This document shows positions 15,001 to 25,848 of a DNA stretch of 64,000 bases, in pieces. Both the position numbers and the translations under genes were made by a program. Position 1 is the first letter of the stretch. Each line of letters opens with the position of its first letter. Origin of the DNA: Cephalopachus bancanus (Eukaryota > Chordata > Mammalia > Primates > Tarsiidae); assembly GCA_027257055.1 (NCBI GenBank), contig JAPVLO010000232.1, positions 5,456,001 to 5,520,000 of the forward strand, written 5' to 3'. The notes under the pieces are model-generated. The model was given only the letters and a program-made list of their open reading frames with translations, had not been told where the DNA came from and searched no databases.

Positions 15001-18000
15001 TGAGGCACGCAGTGGGGTTACACTGAAGGCATGCGGTGAGGTCACTGCAGAGAGGCACTGTGGGCCCAACCACAAAAGCCCATGGCAAGGCAACCACATA
15101 GGCCTCACTGTGGCAGGGCCATGGTGAAGGCACGCAACAGGGCCACCACATAGGTGCATGGCAGGGCCACTACAGAGGCACACAGTGAGGCCACCACAGA
15201 GGCACACGGTGGGACCACTGCAAGGGCACATGGCGGGACCACTGAAGGGGCACGAGGAAGGGCCATTGTGAGGGTGTGGGAAAGGACCACCATGGAGACC
15301 CATGGTGGGGCCAATGTGGAGGCATGTTCCAAGGCCACTGCTGAGGTGCACAGAGGGTTCACTGCCAAGGCGCATAGCAGGGCCATTGCAGAGCCTTATG
15401 GTGGGACCACCATGAAGCCACACAGAGGGACCACTGTGGAGGTGTGCAACAGGGCCACCATGGAGCCATGAGGCCAAGCCACCACAAAGGACCACGAAAG
15501 GGCCTCTGCAGAGGCACACAGCAAGGCCACAGCAAAGGCCAGCAGGGGGCAATCACAGCAGGCATCGGGGCCATTGAGGAGGCGCACAGCAGGGCCACCA
15601 CAGAGGTGTACAGTGGAGTCACCTAGGAGATGTGCTGCTGGGCCACTGCAGAGGCATGTGGCTGGGCCACTGAGATGGCACACAGTGAGGTCATCACAGG
15701 GGTGTGCAGTGGGGCCAACATGGAGGAAGGGAGCAGGTCCACTGCAGAGACTCCCAGCAGGGACACTGGTGAGGCTTGGGTCAAGGTGTTTGCTGTGACC
15801 CATGGAGGGGCCACCTCAGATGCATGTGGCAGGGTCACTGAGGAGATGCAAGGTAAGGCCATTGTGGAGGCATGCAGCGGGACCACCACAGAGGTGAACA
15901 GTGAGGCCACCACAGAGGTATGTGATGAGGCAATTGCTGAGGCATGTTACAGAGCAATTGCAGTGGCACGCAGAAGGGCCACTGAGGAGGCACATGACGG
16001 GGCCACTGCGAAAGCATGTGGCAGAGCCACCATGGAGGTGGACAGTGGATCCACTGCAGAGGCGTGCAGCAGGTCTACCACAGAGATGTGCGGCAGGACC
16101 ATGACAGAGGTGTGTGGCAGGTCCACCAGGGAGGCACATGTGGGATAACCACAGAAGCCAGCAGCAGGGCCACAGCAAAGGTGCATGGCCAGGTCACTCT
16201 GGAAGTGTGTGGCAGGGCCACTGTGGAGGCGCAGGGCAGGGCCACCACAAAGGCATGCAACAGGGCCACAGTGGTAGGCATGCAACAGGTGTGGTAGTGC
16301 CACTGAGAAGGCATGTGGCAGAACCAACATGGAGAAGCATAGCAAGGCCACCTAGTAGGCATGTAGTTAGGCCACTATGGAGGCGTGTGACCCGGCCATC
16401 AAGGAGGCGTGCAGTGGGGCCAGCATGGAGGCATGCAGCAGGGCCACCGTGGAGGCAAGCAACAAGGCCACTGCGGAGGAACACAGAGGTTTGCAGAGGT
16501 GGCGGGGACAACATGGAGGCCTGAGCAGGGCCACTGCTGAGGTCCGGGTTGGGGTCATTGTGAAGGCCAGCAGAGGGGCCACCTTGGATGCTTGCAGTGG
16601 GGTCACGAAAGAGGTGCACAGTGGGGCTATTGCGAACGCACGCAGCAGGGCCACCACAGAGGCACACAGCGGGGCCACCATAGAGGTGCACAGTGGGACC
16701 ACCACAGAGGCACACAGCAGGGCCACTGCAAATGCCCACACAGTGTGCACATGGCAGTGCCATTGTGGATGCACACTGCAGAGTCACCGCAGAGGGACAC
16801 AATAGGGCATCGAAGAGGCACACAGTCAACAGTTGTGGTGGCACATGACCTGGCCACTGAGGAGGTGCTTGGTAAGGCTACCACAGAGGCCTGCCACAGG
16901 CTCTTGTGAAGATGAATGGCGGGGCTACCGTGGAGGCGCATGGTGGGGCCACTCTGGAGGCACACAAATGCATCACCATGGAGGCACATGGTGGGGTCAC
17001 TAAGAAGGCACGTGGTGGGGCCATTGCATAGGTGCATGGTGGGGTCACTACAGAGGTATGTGGTGGAGCAACCACTGAGGAATGCAGTGTGGCCACCATG
17101 GAAGAGTACAATGGGGTGATTGCAGAAGTGCACTGCAGGGTCACTGAGGAGGTACATGCCAGGGTCATCACAAAGGTACATGATGGGTCCACTGCAGAGG
17201 CACATGGTGGAGCCATTGCAGAGACTCACAGCATAGCTACCATGAAGTCGCACAGAGGGGCCACCATGGTGGTGCATGGCAGGGCCGCTGGAGGCACGGG
17301 GTGGAACAAAGGCAGAGACCCACAGAGGGGCCACTGTGGAGACCTGTGGCAGAGCCACTGCAAAGGCCTGCAGCTGGGCAACTGCAGAGGCATGCATTAA
17401 AACCATCAAGGAGGCATGTTGTAGGGCCACCATGGAGGCATGTTGTAGGGCCACCATGGGAGCATATGGTGGGTCCACTGAGGAGGCACATGGAAGGATC
17501 ACCACTGTGATGGCAGATCCATTGTGGAGTTGTGTGGTGGGGCCATCTCGGAGACATGCAGCAGGTGCACAATAGGACTACCACGGAAGACCATGGTAGG
17601 GGCACTACAGAGTTGTAAAGCCAGGCCACCATGGAGACATGTGATGGAGCCACCACAGAGGCGCATGGTGGAGCCACCTTGGAGACATGCAGCAGGGCCA
17701 TCGCAGTTGCGTGCAGCAGTGCCACCATGAAGACATGTGGCAGACCCACCTTGGAGGGGCACAGTGAGGCCTTCTGGGAAGCACACCGCCAGGCCACCAC
17801 AGAGGCACAAAGCCCAGTCACCGATGAGATGCATGGCGTGTTCAGCACTGAGGTATGCAGTGGTGCCACCTTGAGTCCACTGCCAAGGCCCACAGTAGGT
17901 CTACCACAGAGGCCCAGAGCAGGACCAGTGCAGAGGTCTCTGGTAGGGTCACAGTGGAGGCCTGCAGCAGGGCCACTATGGAGGTTTGTGGCAGGACACT

Positions 18001-21000
18001 GTGGAGGACCATGGCCATTGTGAAGGTATACAGTGGAGGCACAGGGTGGGCCACTGCAGAGGTGCAAGGTGTGGCCACCACAAAGGAGCATGGTGGGGCC
18101 ACTGCAGGGGTACTCAGAGAGGCCATCTTGGAAGCACGTGGAGGGGCCACTGTGGAGGCACATGTAGGGCCACTGCAAGTTACACAGTGGGTCTACTGTG
18201 GAGGTGCATGGTAAGGCCATTGCAAAGCCTTGTGGTGGGGCCATGACAAAAGCATGTAGAGGGGCCACCATGAAGACACACAGCAGGACCACAGTGGAGG
18301 TGTGAGGCAGAGCCATCACAAAGGTCCATGGAGGGGCCACCATAGAGGACCACAGCAGGGTCCACAGAGGCCCATATGGGGGCAACCATGGAGGCATGCA
18401 TTGGGACCATCAAGGTGCACAGCAGGGCCACTGCAAAAGCACGAGGCAGGGCCATCATTGAGGTGTGCGGCAGGTCCACTACAAAGGTTTGCAGTGAGTC
18501 CACTGCAGAGGTGCACAGTGAGTCCACAACAAACTTGCACAGCGGGTCCACCATGGAGGTGTGCTGCTAGGCCAACGTGGAGGCTCACAGTGGGGTCACA
18601 GTGGAGGCCCACGTAAGGTCCAGTGTGGAAGTGCACAGAGGGGCCACTGTGAAGGCCCAAATTGGGGCCACTGCAGAGGCATGTGGCAGGACCACCACGA
18701 AGGCTCATGGCAGGGCCATTGTGAAGGTGCACAGCTTGGCCACCACAGAGGCATACAGCATACCATCATGGAGGCACATGATAGAGCCACTGCAGAGGTA
18801 CAAGGTGTGTCCACTACAAGGGCACACAGCAGGGCTATGGCAGGGGCACGTGGAAGAGCCATCATGGAGGCGCAAAAAGGGGCCACCGTGGAGGTGTGCA
18901 GCAGGTGTGCAGGAGGTGTGCACCATGGAGGCGTGCAGCACCGCCACCACAGAGGCCCACAGTGGCACCATCATGGAGCCATGCAGTGGGGCCATTGCAA
19001 AGGCACACGGCAGGTCCATCGCAGAGGCATGCAGTGAGGCCATTGTGGAGGCTTTCAGCGGGGCCACCACAAGGGCCTTCGGAGGGGCCACCACAGAGGT
19101 GCGCAGCAGGACCATCACAGAGAAACAAAGCAGGACCACCATGGAGGTCCGTGTGTGGCAGAGCACCACTAAGGCTCACTCAGGGCCACCACAAAGGCCA
19201 CAGCAGGGCAACCACAGAGGCACACATTGGAGCCACTGAGGAGGAGTGCAGTGAGGCCACTGCAGAGGTGTGTGGTGGGGCCACCAAGGAGGTGCATGGT
19301 GAAACTGCCATGGAGGTGTGTGGTGGGGCCACCATGTAGACATGCAGAAGGGCATGGAGAGCCATTGTGGAGGCACAAGGCAGGACCCCCGCAGAGGCCT
19401 ACAGTGGGTCTATCATGGAGGTGCACAACGCATCCACCACAAAGGCGCACAGCAGGTCCACTGAGGAGGCTTGGGGCGGGGCCACAGCAAAGATGCTCAG
19501 AGGGGCCGCTGTGGACGAGGGTGGTGGGGCCACCACAGAAGCATACAGCAGGGCCACCACGGAGGTCCTCAGAGAGGCTACCACAGAGGCCCACAGTGGG
19601 ACAACTGCAGAGGGGCACTCAAGGAGGCATGCGGCAAGGTCATCATGGAAGCGCACGGCAGGGCCGCTGTGGAAGCATGCAGTGGGGCCACCGCCAAGGC
19701 ATGTGGTAGGGCCACCATGGAGGCACACTGTGGGGCCCCCATGGAGACGAGCAGCGGGACCAACATGGAGTTGTACGGTGGGTCACTGCAGAAGCATGCA
19801 ACCGAGCCCCTGTGGAGGCTCACAGTGGAGCACCACAGTGGTGCACAGTGGGTTCACCACAAAGGTGCATGGCGGGGCTGCCTTGGAGGCATGCAACAGG
19901 GCCACATGGGAGTCACCTGGCTAGACCACCATGAAGGCATGTGGTGGGGCAACCACATCGGCACATGACGAAGCCACTGAGGGGGCGTGCAGCAAGGCCA
20001 CTGCAGAGGGGCATGGCAAGCACTCTGTGAAAGCATGAGGGAGTTCCACCATGGAGGCGTGAGGCAGAGCTACCACTGAGGCGCACAGAGGGGCCACCAC
20101 AGAGGCACACCAGGGCCACCTGGAAGGCCCGCTGCTGGGCCATGGTGGAGCCACGTGGCCAGACCACCAAGGAGATGCATGGAGCATGGTGGGGCCCCCA
20201 CTGAGGCATGAGGCAGGGCCAATACTGAGGGTCACAGTGGGTCCACCACAGAGGCTTGCGGGGGCCCCGCCTATAGCAGGGCCACCACTTAGCCCCAGGG
20301 TGAAACCGGTGCGGAGGCCCACAGCAGAGCCACTGCAGAGGCCTACAGTGGGGTCTCCGTGCAGGCCAGGATCAGGGTCTTTGTGAAGGCCCATGGAAGG
20401 GCCACCTCCGAGGCGCATGGTGGGGCCACCACAGAATCATGAGGTGGGGCCGCTGTGGAGACGCACAGCGGGATCCATGCGGAGGCATGCAGAGGGGCCA
20501 TTGTGGAGGCACGTGGTGGGTCCACCGCAAAGGCACACAGCTGTTCCACCTCAGAGGCCGCGGTGGGGCCACCACAAAGGTGCACACAGGGGCCATTGTG
20601 GAGGCAGGTGGCAGGGACTGCAGACGCTCACAGCTTGACCACCAGGGAGGTACACAGCAGGGCCACTGTAGAGGCATGTGATGGGGCACCATGGAGTTGT
20701 GTGGGGGGCCACTGTAGGGCCACCAAAAAGGCTTGCAGTGGGGTCACATGGGAGGCACCTAGCCAAGCCAACGTGGAAGTGCATGACAGGGCCACCATGG
20801 AGGCACGTGCCAGGACCAACTGGGAAGCTATGCAACCAGGCCATTGCAGAGGTGCTCAGCAGAGCCACAGTGGAGGCACATGGCAGGGCCACTGCAAAAG
20901 CATGCAGTGAGGCCACTGTGGAGGTGTGCAGCAGGGCCACAGTGGAGGCACATAGTGGGGTCACCATGAAGACGTGTGGCAGGGCCACCACAGAGGTACA

Positions 21001-24000
21001 TGGCAGGGCACCCTTGGAGGCGCACAGCAAGGCCACCACAAAGGTACACAGTGGGGCAACTGCAGAGACGTGCGGCAGAGCCACTGCCAAGTCTCACAGA
21101 AGGACAACAAAGAGTTGAGTGTCAGGGTCACTGCAGAGGTGAACAGTGGGCCCACCACAGAGGTCCGTGGCAGAGCCACAGTGGAGGCATGTGATGGAGC
21201 CACTGAGGAAGCACATGGCAGGGCCTCCCCTCAGGTGCCCTGTGGGTCCACTGTGGAGGCCCCTGGTGGGGCCATTGCAAGGCACACAGTGGGCTACCAC
21301 AGAGGTGCACAGTGGGGCCACTGCAGAGTCTGGCAGAGTCATCATGGAGGCACACAGCAAAGCCACTGAGGAGTCACACAGTGGCATGCAGCAGAGCCAT
21401 CGAGGAGGCCCACAGTGGGGCCACTACACAGGCCCGTGACTGGTTCACTGTGGAGGCAAGCAGCAAGGCACCATATTGGCACACAGTGGAGCCACCATCG
21501 AAGTACACAGCAGAGCCACTGTGAGGGCACATGAAAGAACTATCGTGGAGGCATATGGAAAGGTCAGCATGGAAGCACATAGTGGGCTGACCATGGAGGC
21601 ACACAGTGGGGCCACCATAGGGGCATACAATGGGGCCACCAAGGAAGCATGCAGTGGGGCCAGTCTGGAAGTTTGCAGTGGAGTCATCAAAGAGGCATGT
21701 GGCAGAGCCAATGTGGAGGCACATGTGGAGCAGCTCCACTACAGAGGCCCACAGTGGGACCACACTGAGGCTCATGGAGGGGCCACCTCAGAGATGCATG
21801 GCCAGGCCACCATAGAAGGTAGCGGCTGTGCTACTATGGAGGTGCATGGCTGGGCCACCACAGAGGCACATGGCAGGGCCACTGAAGAGGCATGCTGTGG
21901 GTCCACCATGGAGACACGTGGTAAGGCCACCATGAATGCACAAGGTGGGGACACCACAGAGTCATGTAGCAGGGCCAATGCAAAGGCGTGTAGTGGGGCC
22001 ACTGCAGAGGTGCATGTACGGGCCATTGTGGAGGCACATGGAGAAGCCACCACAGAGGCATGTGGCAAGAACACCATGGAGGCCAACAGCAGGGCCACTG
22101 TGGAGTTGCACGGCATGACCACTGCAAGGCGCAGAGTGGGTCCACCATGGAGGCACATGAGGGGCCATCGCTGAGCCTTGCGGTGGAACCTCCATGAAGG
22201 TGCATAGAGGGTCCACCACAGAGGTTCACGGCAGGGCCACCACAGAGGTGTGAGGAGGGGCCACCACAAAGACCCACAGAGGGGCCACCACAGAGGCCCG
22301 TGACAGGGGCACCACAAAGGCCCAGGGGGGCAGCTGTGGAGGCACGTGTTAGAGCCATCTAGGAGGCACACAGTGGGGCCACCACAGAGGCACGTGGCGG
22401 GGCCACCATGGAAGCCTGAGGCAGGGCCATGGATGAGGAGGAGGTACATGGCAGGGCCACCACAGAGGTGCACAGTGGGGAAACCATGGAGGAACATGGC
22501 GGGACCAGTGCAGAGGTGTGTGATAGTCACCTGGCAAGCACACAGCTGGGCCACGGTGGAGGTGTGCAGGCCCAGTGACTGGAACTCTACTGCTATGGGT
22601 GTCCAACACAAGCACGAGGCAGGGTCACCATGGAAGAGTGCAACAGAGCCGCTTGTGAGGCATGCAGGCAGGCCACCATGGAGGTGTGAGGCAGGGCCAC
22701 TGCAAAGGTGTGTAGTGGGTCACCATGGTGGCGTGAGACAAGGCCATCACAGAGGCATAACCAGGGCCACCACAGAGGACTGCAATAAGGCCACCACAGA
22801 GGAGTGCGGTAGGCCCACTGTGAGACATGCAATGGGGTCATTGTGGAAGCATCACGGTGAGCCACCACAGAGGCCCACAGCAGGGCAACCACAGATGTAT
22901 GTGAAGAGGCCACCATGGAAGTACACAGAAGGGTCAATGCAGAGGCACACAGCAGAGTCACCATGGAGGCCTGCAGCATGGACGCTGTGGAGGTACGTGA
23001 GCCATCATGTAGGTGCATGGCAGGGCAACCTGGGAGGCATTCACCCAGGCCACTGCTGAGGCACATGGCAGTGCCACCACAGAGGTGTGCAGAAGGGCCA
23101 CCTGGGAGATACGTAGCTGGGTCACTACAGAGGTGTGCAGTGGAGCCACCACATAGGCGCACAGCCAGGTCACCATGGAGGCACGCGGCATGCCCACCAC
23201 CGAGGCATGTGAAGCTTCCACCACAAAGGCACTCAGCAGGGTCATCGCAGAAGCAGGCAGTGGGGCCATTGTAAAGGTGTGCAGCCAGGCCACCAAGGAG
23301 GCGCATAGCAGGGTCAACATGGAGGTGCGTGACAGTGCCACCATGGCAGTGCATGGCGGGGCCACCACAGAGGTGTGTGGTAGGGCCACCACAAAGGCAT
23401 GTGGCAGAGCTACCACAGAGGCACACAGCAGGGTCACCACACTGGCATGTGGTGGTGTCACCTGGGAAAGGTGCAGATGGGCCACCACAGAAGTGCAGGG
23501 CTAGGCCACTATGGAGGTGTATGGCAGGGCCACAGTGGAGATGTGAGGTGGGGCCACCACAGAAGTGTATGGCGGGGCCACCAGGGAGGTGTGCAGTTGG
23601 GCCAACACTGAGGTATGCATCAGGACCACTGCAGAGGTGTGTGGTGAGGTCATTGTGGAGACACATGGCATGCAGGTGGGTGGTGGGACCAGAGGCGCTC
23701 AGCATGGCCACCTGGGAGGCACACCACTGGGCCGCCATTAAAGCATACAGCCAGGCCACCGAAAATGCATGTGATAGGGCCACCACAGAGGCATGCAACT
23801 GTGCCACCATGGAGGCACAGAGTAGGGCCACCATGGAGGCACAGAGTAGGGTCACCAGGGAGACATGCAGCAGGGCCACTGCAAAGGCACATGGCAGGGC
23901 CACAGCAGAGGTATATGTTGAGGACACTGCAGAGGCACATGGTGGGGTGATTGCAGTTGCATACTGCAAGGACACCACGACAGTGCATGTTGCAGCCATC

Positions 24001-24275
24001 GTGGAGGCACGTGACAAGGCCACTGCAGAGGCACATGTAGGCAGAGGCACATGTAGGGACCACCACAGAGGCACGCAGCAGGGCCACCCCAGAGGTGCAC
24101 TGCAGGGCCACCATGAAGGCATGTGGTGGAACCACTAGAGAGGAGACAGGTGAGGTCACCTGGGAGGCGAGCAGCCCTGTCACTGGGGAAACACAAGGCA
24201 GAAACACCACAGAGGCACACAGTAGATCACTGTGGAGATGCGGCAGGGCCACTATGGATACATACAGTGGCAAGA
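1..24275. repeat. 24-bp minisatellite array, about 24 kb
   Basis: The whole interval is a head-to-tail array of a degenerate 24-bp monomer. Its plus-strand core reads approximately GGGCCACCAYRGAGGCAYRT followed by GGYR. Monomers are recognisable from the first base to about 24275, where the pattern stops (last clear units near 24240-24275), giving roughly 1,000 copies. The left end runs off the window. Monomers differ mostly by transitions and by occasional small indels that shift phase. The plus strand is G-rich and the minus strand C-rich. Since 24 is divisible by 3, the repeat yields 8-residue periodic translations in several frames on both strands (for example GRATTEAH, QRHMAGPP and CLHGGPAA). 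I read these as a by-product of periodicity rather than as genes: no frame stays open through the array, and no splice or promoter context is evident. Confidence 0.93.
9561..9748 (+). repeat. 94-bp direct duplication inside the minisatellite
   Basis: Two adjacent copies start at 9561 and 9655 (both begin GTGGCAGGGTGACCAC) and differ at only a few positions. Each spans about four monomers, including an unusual unit with GTAAGTACCACAACAG. The offset of 94 bp is two short of 96, so one monomer inside the copied block carries a 2-bp deletion. This near identity stands out in an array whose neighbouring monomers usually differ at several positions, so it is probably a recent segmental duplication within the array. 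Confidence 0.85.
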
Positions 24276-24294
24276 AGACAGAGATAAAGAGGAC

Positions 24295-24392
24295 AAAACC
24301 CTATAGCTCTGGACCTTCCCAGGCAGTCTTGCATCTCACTACTCACCCAGCCCAACCCTGCTTAGCTTTGGAGAGCAGAGGAGATCCAGCAT
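24295..24392 (-). pseudogene. 5S rRNA pseudogene, copy 1
   Basis: Read on the minus strand this matches the 3' two thirds of 5S rRNA. On the plus strand the complement of the 5S 3' region is visible as CTTCCCAGGCAGTCT, then CCCAACCCTGCTTAGCTTTG, then a degraded AGATC block. The 5' part of the 5S sequence (right side here) is no longer recognisable. Many substitutions make it non-functional. It begins about 20 bp past the last minisatellite monomer. Its left flank (GGCCACTATGG then AAGAAGACAGAGATAAAGAGG) resembles the left flank of copy 2 (GGCCATGG then AAAAGAAGAGAAAGAGTGAGG), so the two were probably duplicated as part of a larger unit. Confidence 0.75.
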
Positions 24393-24763
24393 ATCAAGAA
24401 ATCTGGCAGTCATCGCCGGAGCCATTGATGAGGCACCTCCAGAGCTTTCTCTGTGCTGGTGCGGATGTCTCAGAAGATTTCTGAGCCAGTACCACTTCTC
24501 TACAGTCAGACTTCCATGGGATTTCCGTGGTCCCCATGGGAAATCAGGAGCCTTCAGCCACATTTATCAGAAAAATACTAGGCTCTGTGCTACCAACACT
24601 GCAAGCCTTTCAGAACCTCCGGTCAACGCAGGGGACTTGCTGCGTAGGGAACACAGCACTCCTGAGCAGCCTGGTAATGGGCGGATGGCTTGAGGGGTGG
24701 GCGGATAGGAGGGATGAAAGGCCATGGAAAAGGCGGCATGAAAAGAAGAGAAAGAGTGAGGCC
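24393..24763. other. Spacer between 5S pseudogene copies
   Basis: No gene is seen. The first part (about 24410-24465, ending in AGAGCTTTCTCTGTGCTGGTGC) resembles the stretch after copy 2 (about 24880-24925, AAGAGCTCACTGGGTGCTGTGC). This supports a duplicated unit of about 469 bp that includes each 5S pseudogene. The remainder is unique-looking sequence. Confidence 0.5.
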
Positions 24764-24878
24764 AAAAGCCTGTGGCGCCCAATATTCCCAGGCAGTGTCC
24801 CTTCACGTTACTCACCAGGCCTGACCTACCTAGCTTCTGAGATCAGACCGACTTCAGGCTGATAGGGTCACAGATGGT
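24764..24878 (-). pseudogene. 5S rRNA pseudogene, copy 2
   Basis: This is a nearly full-length but diverged 5S rRNA on the minus strand. On the plus strand, AAAAGCCTGTGGCGCCCAAT corresponds to the complement of the 5S 3' end. TATTCCCAGGCAGT, CACCAGGCCTGACC and TAGCTTCTGAGATCAGACC follow in the correct order and spacing. The last 20-25 bases, matching the 5S 5' end, are partly degraded. The internal promoter region is mutated, so this is a pseudogene. It is the best preserved of the 5S-derived copies here. Confidence 0.85.
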
Positions 24879-25199
24879 AGCACTGGCCAACAGATGCCTC
24901 AAGAGCTCACTGGGTGCTGTGCAAGGCAGCCGTGCAGCATTGCAGGAAGCCGCGCAGCATTGCAGGAAGCCATTCCACTCATCAGGTTTCAGGTGGGCTC
25001 CACTGAGGGTCACCAGGCCACTTGCTGGTGGGCATGTTGCTCCAGGCATGCCACTGGAGACCGCCGCCCACCCAGTTGCTCACTCCACCTGCCTTCGGAG
25101 AGCCTTGCCCAGCCTTCCGCCAGCAAGAGTGTCAAGAGGTGCCCAGCTGAGCCTGGTGCCTGTCCAGCTGCTGGCCAAGGGCACCAGATTCCTCCATCA
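24879..25199. other. Unrecognised sequence with a short tandem duplication
   Basis: No gene was recognised. The segment GCAGCATTGCAGGAAGCC occurs twice in tandem (about 24933-24972, period 20 bp). GC content is moderate, and the open frames here are short and lack coding character. Confidence 0.4.
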
Positions 25200-25296
25200 C
25201 CGTAGGATCCCAGTTTTCAGGGCAGTCTCCCATCCCTAGACGATGCTCCAGTGCCTCTCCCGAATGCCAAGTTCCCGAGAATCCGCTCGGCCCAGG
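25200..25296 (-). pseudogene. Possible third 5S rRNA remnant
   Basis: The plus strand reads GGCAGTCTCCCATCC at 25219-25233, against GGCGGTCTCCCATCC in the complement of 5S. It is followed at roughly the right distance by AGTTCCCGAGAATC and CGCTCGGCCC, which resemble the complement of the 5S AGCTTCCGAGATC and ATCGGGC segments. Its spacing from copy 2 (about 430 bp) resembles the 469-bp spacing of copies 1 and 2. Divergence is high and chance similarity cannot be excluded. Confidence 0.35.
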
Positions 25297-25718
25297 ATCC
25301 TGGAGTGTAGCTGTAGTCTGAGGCCTCAGGACACACGACGCCTGGTGCTCGGGTTCTCTTCTCTCTGAGCCACCCCAATGCCTATTCCACACCTGTGCCC
25401 TTCCTTCTGCAAGACACCAACTTACCCCAGTCTCCTGGGATGACAGCACTGACCCAATGGCACCAAGCTCCTCAGCCCTGCCACCTCCATTCCTCCCCTA
25501 CCATCCCCTCCTTCACCACCGTCCCCAAGGAGGATCAGGACCATGGTCGTGGGGGCCTTGTTCCACCTCATGATGGCATCAGAGCACATTTCCTGATCCC
25601 ATGAGAGAGATTGACACAGCCACCCCAGAAAACAGACCCTTCCCACCTGTTTCTCCACAGCTGACACACATACCCACCCAGTCACCCACACACAAAAAAC
25701 AGACACACAGAAGATGAA

Positions 25719-25749
<31 letters not shown>

Positions 25750-25804
25750 GACAGAGAGAGAAAGAGAGAGAAGGAACTGGACACATAGAAAAAACACTGA
25801 GACA

Positions 25805-25846
<42 letters not shown>
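25719..25846. repeat. Two (CA)n microsatellites
   Basis: Pure CA runs lie at 25719-25746 and 25806-25846. They are separated by an AGAGAG-rich purine stretch (25748-25775) and imperfect ACACA motifs. Cysteine/valine-rich translations on the minus strand are repeat artefacts. Confidence 0.95.

Positions 25847-25848
<2 letters not shown>

Noticed and set aside
22593..24122. Minus-strand open frame of about 500 codons rich in Cys, Leu, His, Gly and Pro
   Set aside because: It lies wholly within the 24-bp minisatellite and has the same 8-residue periodicity as dozens of other frames on both strands. A repeat unit divisible by 3 explains the openness.
1..24275. CRISPR array or centromeric alpha satellite
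   Set aside because: The 24-bp units are contiguous without unique spacers, and the period and sequence do not match 171-bp alpha satellite.
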